From Janthinobacterium sp. (lineage in GTDB: Bacteria > Pseudomonadota > Gammaproteobacteria > Burkholderiales > Burkholderiaceae_D): 64,000 nucleotides of DNA. Each line of letters begins with the position of its first letter. The first letter of the stretch is position 1. The position numbers and the translations under genes were made by a program. A model generated the notes under the pieces. That model was not told where the DNA came from, did no database searches, and saw only the letters and a list, made by a program, of their open reading frames with translations. Positions 55,609 through 64,000 of the stretch are shown piece after piece. The stretch lies in the NCBI GenBank assembly GCA_003133225.1, contig PKWL01000098.1:50272-114271 (forward strand), given 5' to 3'.

Positions 55609-55780
55609 ATTATTTTTATAAAAAATAGTTAGAGTTCACGGCCTGATGTACCGTCCGCGGCCTTAGGCAGCATGCGCGAGCGGTACCTTAGACCACTCGC
55701 ATCCTGGCTCCCGGGAAAGCCGATGGATTCATGCACGAAGCACACCCCCATGCATGGCGCATCCTCGGCTCCCGCCAAGT

Positions 55781-57508
55781 CTAAAATTCTTCCCATTCGG
55801 CGCTAACGGCAACTGCAGGTGCCACTGCCAATTGCCTTGCCGGAGCAGTGCTGCGTGTTGAATTCGCAGGCGCAGCACGCGATGGGCGTGCTTTGTTGGT
55901 CAGCTTGGTCGGCGTTCCTGCCTGATGCGTCACCGCGTTGCGCTTGCTCACCACCATAGTGCTGGCGCCATCGAGCTTGAACACGGCGACCACTTGAGCC
56001 AGGTTGCCGGCCTGATCTTGCAACGATTCGGCTGCGGCAGCAGCTTCTTCCACCAGTGCGGCATTTTGCTGTGTGACTTGATCCATCTGGCTGATCGCCT
56101 CGTTGATCTGCTCGATGCCCGAGGTTTGCTCGGCGCTGGCGGCCGTGATTTCGCCCATGATGTCGGTTACCCTCTTCACGCTTTCAACGATCTCGTCCAT
56201 GGTGGCGCCAGCCTGATCGACCAGCTTGGCACCGGCATCGACTTTCTCGACCGAGTCGCCGATCAGTGTCTTGATTTCTTTGGCGGCCGCAGCCGAACGC
56301 TGCGCCAGGTTGCGTACTTCGCTTGCCACGACGGCAAAACCGCGTCCCTGTTCACCGGCGCGCGCCGCTTCCACCGCAGCATTCAATGCGAGAATATTGG
56401 TCTGAAACGCGATGCCGTCAATCACACCAATGATATCGACAATCTTTTTCGACGAAGCATTGATTGAGGCCATTGTGTCGACCACTTGCGACACCACAGC
56501 ACCGCCTTTGAGCGCGACATCGGACGCGGACACCGCCAGTTGGTTGGCTTGGCGCGCATTGTCGGCATTCTGCTTCACGGTACTCGTCAGTTCTTCCATC
56601 GATGACGCCGTTTCTTCCAGAGAGCTCGCTTGCTGCTCGGTGCGCGACGACAAATCAAGATTGCCGGCCGCGATTTGGCTCGATGCGGTAGCTATTGTTT
56701 CGGTGCCAGTGCGCACTTCGCCGACGATCCTGACCAGACTGCCGTTCATATCCTTGAGCGCTTGCAATAATTGTCCGGTTTCGTCCGTCGAATTGACGTC
56801 GATACGACTCGTCAAATCGCCTCCTGCAACCGTCCGCGCCACTTTCACCGCCTGATTCATTGGTTGCGTGATTGACCGGGTGATGAACCATGCAATGAGG
56901 CTGCCGAACACGATTGCCAAACCAGTCAAGGACAGCATGAGCAGCCGCGCCGATTGGTAGGATGCTACTGCGTCTTCTTCGTCCTTCTTGTTTTTTGCCC
57001 TCTGCAACTCAATGAAATCGTGCAGATCCTCCTGCCATTTCGTCGTTAACGGCGCCGCTTTTTTCAGCAGAAGCTGGACGGCTTCTTCCTTGCTGGTCTT
57101 TGACAGTTCGACGAACTTATCATTGACAGCCCGCGCGGCGAGTTGGTCTTCCTTGACCTTGGCGAATAAAACCTTGCCTTCCTCGCTCAGCGGCGTTTTT
57201 TCCAGTGCAGCTACTGCCTCATTGTACTTTTCTCGTGCATCGTCTATTTTCTTGTGTTCAGTATGAGCAGCTCCTTCGTCGGTCAGCAGAGCGATAGAGC
57301 GCATTACACGCGACACAATATGCACCGATCCCGACATATCCTCCAGCAGGCTCATCTTGTAGACGTTGATATCGACAATATGATGCAGTGCACCGTCGGT
57401 GCGGCTCATGCCAGTGATGCCAAGGGTGGCTACGCCAGCAAGGAGTGCTAACACCAGGCCAAAGCCGAGACCTAGGCGCATGCCTATTCTTAAGTTTGCG
57501 ATATTCAT
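55781..57508 (-). CDS. Methyl-accepting chemotaxis protein with EWEEF tether
   Basis: 575 aa. Membrane helix ~8-30, a periplasmic four-helix-bundle domain ([40 protein letters not shown]), a second membrane helix, HAMP ([20 protein letters not shown]) and a signalling domain with [20 protein letters not shown] and [20 protein letters not shown]. The C-terminal linker is Ala/Pro-rich and ends in EWEEF, an NWETF-like pentapeptide for binding CheR/CheB. It is a conventional class 36H-type receptor. It lies upstream of cheY-cheZ and downstream of cheW in one orientation. Confidence 0.92.
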   Translation of the reverse strand: MNIANLRIGMRLGLGFGLVLALLAGVATLGITGMSRTDGALHHIVDINVYKMSLLEDMSGSVHIVSRVMRSIALLTDEGAAHTEHKKIDDAREKYNEAVAALEKTPLSEEGKVLFAKVKEDQLAARAVNDKFVELSKTSKEEAVQLLLKKAAPLTTKWQEDLHDFIELQRAKNKKDEEDAVASYQSARLLMLSLTGLAIVFGSLIAWFITRSITQPMNQAVKVARTVAGGDLTSRIDVNSTDETGQLLQALKDMNGSLVRIVGEVRTGTETIATASSQIAAGNLDLSSRTEQQASSLEETASSMEELTSTVKQNADNARQANQLAVSASDVALKGGAVVSQVVDTMASINASSKKIVDIIGVIDGIAFQTNILALNAAVEAARAGEQGRGFAVVASEVRNLAQRSAAAAKEIKTLIGDSVEKVDAGAKLVDQAGATMDEIVESVKRVTDIMGEITAASAEQTSGIEQINEAISQMDQVTQQNAALVEEAAAAAESLQDQAGNLAQVVAVFKLDGASTMVVSKRNAVTHQAGTPTKLTNKARPSRAAPANSTRSTAPARQLAVAPAVAVSAEWEEF

Positions 57509-57708
57509 TTTTATTATCCTAAAGTGAACGAGAAATGGGATTGAAATGGTTTGGTGCCTGAAGCAAGCCTGGCGGAATTAGCAAATTGGGACACGATTAG
57601 ATGGCATGTGGTAACCATCAGGCTATATTTCCCTTTCCTGCCATTTAAAGCAGGGAAATCCCTTCTAAATTTTGGAACTACTTCAAAAAGGCTTCCTTTA
57701 TCCGCTTG

Positions 57709-58209
57709 CTACGCCGCGAGCTTTTCGATAAATCCAACTTCCGAACTGGACATCAGCCTGGCGATATCGATCAGGATCAACATGCGCTTCTCGACAGTGC
57801 CCAAGCCAATCAGATAGTCTGTGTTCAGCGCCATGCCCATCTGCGGTGCCGGTTTGACCTGTTCGGCAGTCAGCGTAATCACGTCCGATACACTATCGAC
57901 CACCATGCCGATGATGCGGCCGGTGATGTTTAAAACGATCACGACCGTAAACTGATCGTACGCCGCGTTGCCGAGATTGAATTTAATACGCATGTCGATG
58001 ATCGGCACGATGACGCCACGCAGATTGACGACGCCCTTGATGAAATCGGGCGCATTGGCAATTTGGGTGACTGCTTCGTAGCCGCGGATTTCCTGTACTT
58101 TCTGGATATCGATGCCATATTCTTCTTCGCCCAAAGTGAAGGCAAGAAACTCCAACCCGGTAACGAGCGGATTTCTGGCCGTGTTGGTGGGATCGTTTGC
58201 TTCGGTCAT
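57709..58209 (-). CDS. cheW: CheW coupling protein
   Basis: 166 aa. The ATG at 58209 (MTEANDPTNTARN) has GAAAGGAA upstream; the longer open frame from 58404 carries unrelated receiver sequence. Landmarks: EFLAFTLGEEEYGIDIQKVQ; EIRGYEAVTQIANAPDFIKG; VVNLRGVIVPIIDMRIKFNL; GMVVDSVSDVITLTAEQVKP. It links receptors to CheA. CheA itself is not encoded in the window. Confidence 0.9.
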   Translation of the reverse strand: MTEANDPTNTARNPLVTGLEFLAFTLGEEEYGIDIQKVQEIRGYEAVTQIANAPDFIKGVVNLRGVIVPIIDMRIKFNLGNAAYDQFTVVIVLNITGRIIGMVVDSVSDVITLTAEQVKPAPQMGMALNTDYLIGLGTVEKRMLILIDIARLMSSSEVGFIEKLAA

Positions 58210-58404
58210 ATTGATTCCTTTCAAAGGTCTTGGTGGTTTTCTGTATCTTGGGGGGCGTACTGAAACTGGCGTTGCGGCGTGTTGCTGCAACGCCAGTTTG
58301 GTGGCGTCCAGCAGCGACCTTGCATTCATGGGCCTATGCAGATAGGCGATCGCCCCCGCAAGCAGGGCGCTACCACCGCCACCCCGGGGAATTGATTTAG
58401 TCAT
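58210..58404 (-). pseudogene. Receiver-domain tail upstream of cheW
   Basis: In frame with cheW but upstream of its start, LLAGAIAYLHRPMNARSLLD followed by ATKLALQQH resembles the end of a CheY-like receiver (the x-x-Y-L-x-K/R-P loop and last helix). No acid pocket or phospho-acceptor lies before it. It is probably a truncated response regulator. Confidence 0.45.
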
Positions 58405-58499
58405 GACCCTAACGGTAAAGCATCGCTGTCGTCATGTATATTGCACCTTGGTATAACACGACGGTGCCTGGCTCCGCTCCAGCTCGACCTCGACCTATC

Positions 58500-58945
58500 A
58501 TTGATTATCCCTGCCAACCCGATTCACCAGCAGCACCAGATCGGTCAGTGAGCGCACCTTCACCAACGCCCTGGTCGATCACAGAGATCGACATGCTTTT
58601 ATCTTCGCCAAGCGTAGTACGCAAGATAATCGCGCGTTCAGTCGCATCGAGAGACTCCATCGCATCACACGCATTCATGATCAGGTTGATCAACACTTGC
58701 TCAATTTGCACGCGGCCGATGTTGACGACAGGACTCTCTTGCGCCAAAAATGTCTGCAGCGTGACGCTATAGTTGAGCATGTCGGAACATTGCTTCATTG
58801 ACATTGATGGTTTGGCGTGGCATGTCACCGTTGGTAAGCAGATGGCGTAAACGTCGAATGACTTCACCTGCGCGTGGTGTCCTCATCGACGATCTCCTGC
58901 AAGATTTCGTCCAGCTCCTTCAATTCGATGCCGTTTTGCGCTTAT
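58500..58945 (-). pseudogene. Histidine kinase remnant (HATPase region)
   Basis: Frames join to IELKELDEILQEIVDEDTT, then AGEVIRRLRHLLTNGDMPRQ, TINVNEA, then after a shift VQIEQVLINLIMNACDAMES (N box), LDATERAIILRTTL and MSISVIDQGVGEG, the start of the G1 box, where the gene ends. At least two frame changes and a truncated end show that it is inactive. With the receiver tail next to it, this may be the wreck of a two-component pair. Confidence 0.7.
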
Positions 58946-59466
58946 CTTGATAGCGGCAAAAGGGCGGCTGGGCTGACAAGAAGAAACGGGCTACGGCCAA
59001 AGCGATCATCGGCCCGGTTTGCGCGCGCGCAGCCTGCCTGGTCAGCCCCCGGAAGCAGTTGTGGGCGTAGCGGTTCTCAACCGCATGCGACATGCTGGAC
59101 GCCAAATTTCGCCCGTTATTCTGGTAGCGCTTTTGAAACTGCTCTGCGGGAATTTTTTGACTTGGGCGATACCCATGCAACAACGCTCGCTACCGATGCA
59201 TCAACCATATGCTTCGGTTTTTGCGCACTGTGGGATTGACGCTGAGCAAACAGTTCCATCAGTCAATTCATTTTGGTAAAATGGCCACATTTTTCGGTCT
59301 AATGGCACATTAGACATTGCCTAAATGTAATCGATGACGATTAATTGGGTGAAGTAGGGTGTGCTGCCACAGGCAAAACCGTGGGTAACGGTACTGTATA
59401 TTCCAGTCTCGTTGACCCATGCAAAACGCGACCCAAATAATAATCAACAAAGACTGAGATGACGCT
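58946..59466. other. Gap with unrecognised open stretches
   Basis: The minus-strand stretch NRYAHNCFRGLTRQAARAQT (about 59000-59100) may be a small piece of a mobile-element protein, but no family is assigned. The last ~120 bases before the small + strand gene at 59467 probably hold its promoter. Confidence 0.3.
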
Positions 59467-59808
59467 ATGACAAACACCGTTGGCATTAATATGAACAGCG
59501 ATCCGGATTCCAATGATTTGTTTGACTACAACCCGAACAGATTGCTCGACACTCTCATCGAGAATCTGCGCCTGAAAAACGATGCCGCCTTGTCGCGCGT
59601 GCTGGAAGTGGCAGCGCCTTTGATCAGCAAGGTTAGGCACCGTCGATTGCCAGTCGGTGCGTCGCTTCTGATCCGCATGCACGAAGTGAGTGATCTGAGT
59701 ATCAGCGACCTGCGCCGCTTAATGGGTGACCGACGGAAGAAATTTCGAATCGGCGAAAATCAGTTCAAGCCAAATAAGGCGCACCTGGCTAGGGTCGGAA
59801 AAGCATAA
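59467..59808 (+). CDS. Conserved small protein, possible HTH regulator
   Basis: 113 aa. LLDTLIENLRLKNDAALSRV, LEVAAPLISKVRHRRLPVGA and SLLIRMHEVSDLSISDLRRL MGDRRKKF have the helix-turn-helix rhythm of small Cro/Xre-like proteins (A-L-S-x-x-L-x-V-x-x-P-x-I-S-K-x-R). The basic C-terminus (KKFRIGENQFKPNKAHLARV) is positively charged. From memory, similar proteins are frequent in Oxalobacteraceae and other Burkholderiales without an assigned function. Monocistronic, between broken sensor genes and the large GGDEF-EAL gene. Confidence 0.65.
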   Translation: MTNTVGINMNSDPDSNDLFDYNPNRLLDTLIENLRLKNDAALSRVLEVAAPLISKVRHRRLPVGASLLIRMHEVSDLSISDLRRLMGDRRKKFRIGENQFKPNKAHLARVGKA

Positions 59809-60062
59809 TCTTACAGCCCCGCCACACAAGATGTTTGGCAATTGATTCCATCACTGCCAATAAGCATTCGACGATGCCCAATTTTATTAGACAGCCGTCA
59901 TGAACCAGACGGAGCGGCGCGTTGTGTGTCTGTATTGGTGCCCATTTTTTCCTCCATCGCGGTTAAATTGCGTACGGTCCGCATTTCGCATTTGCAATTG
60001 ATAAAGTAATTGAATAGCCATATACCGTGGTTATTTTATAAAGCCTTTTAGCCACAGGGGAA

Positions 60063-62681
60063 ATGGGCATGCACGGAATGTATAAATATGCTTTCAGGCT
60101 CATCAAGACGATCAGGGGATTTGTATTTGTTGTCACTGTAGGAGTCTCTGCACTGGTCTTTCTCGGTGCGACCCTTGCATCTTCCCTGCTGTACGAAAAC
60201 TTGCTTGGGCAGCGCAGTTTGGAAACCTCCAGGGAAATCGCACAACAAAACTTCAAATCCATTTATCAAGTCTTGCGCAAAGGCGGCTCGCATCAGCAGG
60301 TCGTCGAACTTGCGGCTGATACCGTCAGTACTTTTTCAAGCACGCTGGATCAGATCGACGTGTTTCGCAGCAAGGTCGTAGAAGCCCGGTATGGCCGATG
60401 GCAGCAAGCGCTGATGCAGGCGGAAGTGCAGCAGGCGATGGCGGATGGCAAGCAGGTTGTGCTCAAGACAAGTAGCCATGTCCGCTATCTCTATCCCGTT
60501 GCGGCACAACAGGCTTGCCTGCGGTGCCACTCGAACGCAAAAATAGGGGACGTGCTGGGGGTCGTCGCCATTCAGCATAATTTGCACACGGTCACTGCCG
60601 CAGCGCGCAGCTATTACGTAGCGTTGTTCCTAATTTTTGGTTTGCTGGTATTGCTGGTGGCCGCGGCCTTGACCGCTTTTGTGGACAGGAAACTAAATCG
60701 TTCCGTCGATCTGTTTCGCGGCAAGGTCGATTCATTCAACAGTATTCAGGATTTTGACCAGCTCGATATCAGCAAGGTCGATTTCGGCTTCGAGGAATTC
60801 AACCAGACTTTTGACAATGTCACCTTACTGGTAGAGAAAATAAAGAGCGTTGCGGTCGACAAGGGCGTCCTTGAATTCGAGATCAAGCTGCTCGAGAAAT
60901 TCATCATCACCTCGAATGTGGTACGGGACTGGCGTCAGTTCATCAAGACGCTGCTGCTCGACATCAACCCGATCATCGATGCTTACGCGCTGGTCACAAT
61001 TTTTCGTGTCGAGGAGGAGGCTTATGAATGCGAGATCTTCTGGCGCAATCCTCCGTCCCAGGAAACGATCCATTTGTTCGAAAAAATCCTGCGCAAACAG
61101 TTGCATGATCATCCATTTTTCCATGGATCCACGCTGGTGCAGATTGCCCACAACATCGCCGACGAGGAAGGGGCACTGCCTGAACTGAGCGTCGAGAATA
61201 TTGAACTGCAAACTAAAACCTTGCTGCTGGAAACCCCTAGAATCGGCGGCATTGTCGGGATCGGTGTGCAATCGATGATGGTGCAGGATCACATTCGTAA
61301 TATGGTCATTGGAAGCATACTGACCACGCTGCTTAATCTCGTGGGGTCGGTCAAGGCGATCTACAAATACACCAAGGACCTGGAACATTACGCGACACGC
61401 GATCCATTAACCGATCTGTATAACCAGCGCATGTTCTGGGAACTGCTCGGATATGAGGTGGGCCGCTCGAAACGGCACAAGCAGCAGTTCGCCGTGTTGA
61501 TGCTCGACCTGGATAACTTCAAAACCATTAACGATCGCTTTGGCCATCATGTAGGGGATGCCTACTTGCAGGCATTCGCCAAGCTGCTGCATACGGCAGT
61601 TAGGGATGGTGATTTGCTGTCTCGTTACGGCGGCGATGAATTTTGTATCATCCTGCCGGAGGCGAGCGACACGCAAGCGCACTTGGTCGCTCAACGAATA
61701 ATGGAACTGCTAGAAGATTTCTCTATGGAAACACCGGATGGCCAGAAACTCAAGGTCACCGTTTCGATCGGCATCGCCATCAGTCCGAATCACGGCGACA
61801 ACCCCAAGGATTTATTTCTGGTTGCCGACAACATGATGTACAAGGCTAAGAAATCGGGCAGGAACGCGATCGCCATTCCAAGTGAAGATGAAATGGCGGA
61901 CGTGTTCAGGAAGGCTGGTGAAAAGAGCATCATGATCCAGAATGCGCTGGACCAAGGCAACATCGTTCCTTATTTCCAGCCCATCTGCAGCACTGCCAGC
62001 GGCGAAATCGTGATTCATGAACTGCTAATGCGTATTCAGCTGGGCGACCAAATTGTGGTCGCCAACGATTTCATCGAACAGGCCGAGAGCATGGGCATCG
62101 CCCACAAGATGGATTATCAGCTGATCGAGAAGGCGCTCATCCAAATCACGGAGCAGGGCTATGATGGCATGCTGTTCGTCAATCTTTCGCCTAAGGCGCT
62201 GATCGTCGGAGAATTCGTGGCGCGGGTGAGTTATCTGGCAAAAAAATTCGATATTACGCCGAGCCGCATCGTGTTTGAAATTACTGAACGAGAAACCGTC
62301 AGCAACCTGAGTTTGCTGGAAAAATTCGTGTCCGAAGTCAAGCTGCAGGGGTTCAGCTTTGCGATTGACGATTTTGGCTCCGGCTATTCATCGTTCCAGT
62401 ATATCAAGCGTTTCCCGGTCGACTACATCAAGATTGAAGGCGAATTCATCCGCAACATGCTGCACGACGAGGTCTATCTGGCTTTCATCAAAAGTATCGT
62501 TACCCTGGCCAAGGAACTGAAAATCAAGACCATCGCCGAGTTTGTCGAGGACGCCGACATTTTGGCGGCCGTCGGTGCCCTAGGCATCGATTACGCGCAG
62601 GGCTACCATATCAGCCGTCCTTCGCCAACAATGCATGTTAGCGCTGCGGCAGCTGAGCTAGAAATGCTGCTCAATAATTAA
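60063..62681 (+). CDS. GGDEF-EAL protein with N-terminal c-type heme-binding (DUF3365-like) sensor
   Basis: 872 aa; the ATG at 60069 has the better-spaced AGGGGA site and is a likely alternative start. A membrane helix (VFVVTVGVSALVFLGATLAS) precedes a periplasmic domain with CLRCHSNAK, a C-x-x-C-H heme motif as in DUF3365/Tll0287-like sensors. A second helix (YVALFLIFGLLVLLVAAALT) and a GAF-like segment follow. The GGDEF domain has RYGGDEF with the inhibitory RxxD site (RDGD) five residues before it. The EAL domain reads HELLMRI (E present, A/L variant), NLSPKAL, FEITERET, IDDFGSGYSS, YIKIEG, AEFVED and YAQGYHI. Both domains look catalytically intact, so it may switch between making and breaking c-di-GMP in response to heme redox or ligand. 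Confidence 0.9.
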   Translation: MGMHGMYKYAFRLIKTIRGFVFVVTVGVSALVFLGATLASSLLYENLLGQRSLETSREIAQQNFKSIYQVLRKGGSHQQVVELAADTVSTFSSTLDQIDVFRSKVVEARYGRWQQALMQAEVQQAMADGKQVVLKTSSHVRYLYPVAAQQACLRCHSNAKIGDVLGVVAIQHNLHTVTAAARSYYVALFLIFGLLVLLVAAALTAFVDRKLNRSVDLFRGKVDSFNSIQDFDQLDISKVDFGFEEFNQTFDNVTLLVEKIKSVAVDKGVLEFEIKLLEKFIITSNVVRDWRQFIKTLLLDINPIIDAYALVTIFRVEEEAYECEIFWRNPPSQETIHLFEKILRKQLHDHPFFHGSTLVQIAHNIADEEGALPELSVENIELQTKTLLLETPRIGGIVGIGVQSMMVQDHIRNMVIGSILTTLLNLVGSVKAIYKYTKDLEHYATRDPLTDLYNQRMFWELLGYEVGRSKRHKQQFAVLMLDLDNFKTINDRFGHHVGDAYLQAFAKLLHTAVRDGDLLSRYGGDEFCIILPEASDTQAHLVAQRIMELLEDFSMETPDGQKLKVTVSIGIAISPNHGDNPKDLFLVADNMMYKAKKSGRNAIAIPSEDEMADVFRKAGEKSIMIQNALDQGNIVPYFQPICSTASGEIVIHELLMRIQLGDQIVVANDFIEQAESMGIAHKMDYQLIEKALIQITEQGYDGMLFVNLSPKALIVGEFVARVSYLAKKFDITPSRIVFEITERETVSNLSLLEKFVSEVKLQGFSFAIDDFGSGYSSFQYIKRFPVDYIKIEGEFIRNMLHDEVYLAFIKSIVTLAKELKIKTIAEFVEDADILAAVGALGIDYAQGYHISRPSPTMHVSAAAAELEMLLNN

Positions 62682-63152
62682 TCATTCCAGTAATTGCTTG
62701 CTGTATCGCTGAATGATGAAGTACGAAAAACGTTTTGTCTCAATAAATTTTCCACTCTAGCTCGGCGTTCCCGGCCTGAAGTTTGGGCATGCGGCGCGGT
62801 ATGATTCGGCGGGCTTGGCTTTGATCATTGGCTGAGTTGCCATCGTACACTGCCAGCATAAGGGGAGCGCTTGAGTTTGCAGCCAATCGTACTGACTGAA
62901 CGACAAAGGCGTCACTGTGAAAGCTCAGTAGGGGAGAATAGAGGAAACGGAAAAAATAGTACGTTAAGACCCGCGTCACGGGCTAAACAGTGCGGCCGCC
63001 AACGGCGCCGAGCCGGCCTAGAGTGGATCGCCGGTACCAACGCGGCCGTGCAGCGACCAGGCCCACGGCGCCGCCGTCCCGCGTCGACCACAACCAAGTG
63101 CGGCCGGAACGTGTCAAGTACTTTGAGACAACAAATTTGAATAGATTAGTGT
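62682..63152. other. Gap before the IS3 remnant
   Basis: No gene is recognised in this GC-rich stretch. An inverted pair (TGTC...TGACA) around 63115-63135 could be part of an IS end. No terminator is obvious for the GGDEF-EAL gene. Confidence 0.3.
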
Positions 63153-63720
63153 CTAAATCTGTGTTTTTTCATTCCCTTCCTGGATCAGTTTTGGCATGTT
63201 AATGCCTACCATGGTCGGCAAGGCTGGCGGATAAGGTTGGCAATGTTTGAATCGGTTGGGATGCCGCAAGAAAGCGTCTTGCAGGACGAGCGCCCGCTGA
63301 TCATAGATGATCGCGGCGACACCCGAATGCATGGCTGCAGGCGTCATATAGCCGATGCCAGAATGCCTGTGCTGGTAGTTATACCAAGGGAAAAACGTCT
63401 GGCAAAATGCACGGGCCTGCGCCAATGAATGGAACCGTTCTGGAAAGTTTGGCCGGTATTTCATGGTTTTGAACTGCGCCTCCGAGAATGGGTTGTCGTC
63501 GGAAATGTAAGGCCGGCTGTGGCTCTTGACCACGTTCAAATCGACGAGCAGATCGGCCACCAATTTTGAGCGCATTGTGAGCGCCTCGGCCAGTTCGTCC
63601 GATTCGCAATCGGCGATCATCCAGCCCACCACGCAGCGGCTGAAGATGTCGAGGATGACGTATAAGTGGAAATGCGCCGATTTGACCGGCCCCTTGAGTA
63701 GAGTAAGAGACAGGGCGTAG
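63153..63720 (-). pseudogene. IS3-family transposase (OrfB), 5'-truncated with internal deletion
   Basis: The frame reads KGPVKSAHFHLYVILDIFSR, CVVGWMIADCESDELAEALT, then MRSKLVADLLVDLNVVKSHS, RPYISDDNPFSEAQFKTMKY and YQHRHSGIGYMTPAAMHSG to 63153. The catalytic Glu region (NPFSEAQFKTMKYRPNF) remains. The usual L-H-A-D-R-G-S-S segment with the second catalytic Asp is deleted between ALT and MRSK, so it is inactive. Upstream of KGPVK (position ~63690) the homology ends abruptly. Confidence 0.78.
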
Positions 63721-64000
63721 TCGAACTATTTCCCTGCCTCTCCTCTCCGAACCGGACTTGCACCTCTCAATGCCGAAATGCGGCGCCGTTGTCTGGATTG
63801 TAGTTCGGTGAAAAGCCGCTTATCCGTGCGCTAACCAACATAGGCTGCATCACGATCGTCCTTTCAAGATTCTATCGACCCACCCGCGGAAATCGTTGTG
63901 ACATTTGACTATTTGCGGCATTTGCGTTCATTGGCCCATCGGGGACATCGGGCATAGATGCGGATGCGGAAAAGATGGTCTATAGTGGAACCTGATTTCA
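63721..64000 (-). other. Possible group II intron 3' segment
   Basis: On the minus strand, a segment ending GGTGCAAGTCCGGTTCGGAG followed by a GGCAGGG-rich tail (63720-63760) resembles the last domains of bacterial group II introns. It joins the IS3 coding sequence just before KGPVK. A short 27-codon frame with a ribosome-site-like GAAAGGA precedes it (about 63785-63870). No reverse transcriptase is visible before the window ends. Confidence 0.3.

Overview
The window looks like part of a secondary replicon (plasmid or chromid) of a betaproteobacterium, most likely Burkholderiales and perhaps Oxalobacteraceae. The evidence is the Burkholderiales-type porin ending in IRKQF, beta-proteobacterial methyl-accepting chemotaxis proteins, and a plasmid backbone of parA-parB, iterons and a Rep_3-type initiator at 46.7-50.8 kb. 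Decayed transposases are frequent (IS5/IS903, IS1595, IS630, IS21, IS110, IS3), as are broken genes. No tRNA, rRNA or CRISPR array was recognised.

Layout. 0.7-5.3 kb: a recombinase island with two small conserved ORFs and two overlapping tyrosine-recombinase-like genes resembling GmtY and GmtZ of Gamma-Mobile-Trio elements. 5.4-8.4 kb: IS debris, a GAF-GGDEF gene cut by an IS1595 tail, and a FUSC-type membrane protein. 8.9-18 kb: a minus-strand beta-oxidation-type cluster (two acyl-CoA dehydrogenases, thiolase, hydratase/dehydrogenase fusion, SDR) with a palindromic operator candidate at 18.13 kb. 18-25.2 kb: IS21, IS5 and IS110 remnants, a CBS protein, an MCP, a porin and a fossil acyl-CoA synthetase end.

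25.5-39.1 kb: a minus-strand catabolic locus. The upper unit (MFS transporter, XdhC-type factor, carboxymuconolactone decarboxylase-like protein, alpha/beta hydrolase, CoxG, enoyl-CoA hydratase) and the lower unit (DUF35 protein, thiolase-like protein, IclR regulator, CaiB/BaiF CoA-transferase, CoxM/S/L-type molybdenum hydroxylase) each start behind the same promoter module: a -35/-10 pair with 16-bp spacing and an IclR-like three-half-site operator. A third copy of the module lies at 20.0 kb inside one of two ~340-bp direct repeats (19.90-20.24 and 39.25-39.58 kb) that bracket the locus, each next to an IS5-family remnant. The gene set suggests hydroxylation, CoA activation and thiolytic cleavage of an unidentified organic acid or (hetero)aromatic compound.

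40.9-51.9 kb: a TetR regulator, an orphan AAA ATPase, hipBA, a fossil IscB nuclease, parAB, the iteron origin, rep, a large perfect palindrome and two decayed toxin-antitoxin loci. 52-62.7 kb: PagP, an HD-GYP protein, cheY, a cheZ with an amber codon at the catalytic glutamine, an MCP, CheW, a broken histidine kinase, a small conserved protein and a large heme-motif GGDEF-EAL protein. The window ends in a damaged IS3-family transposase, possibly interrupted by the 3' end of a group II intron.
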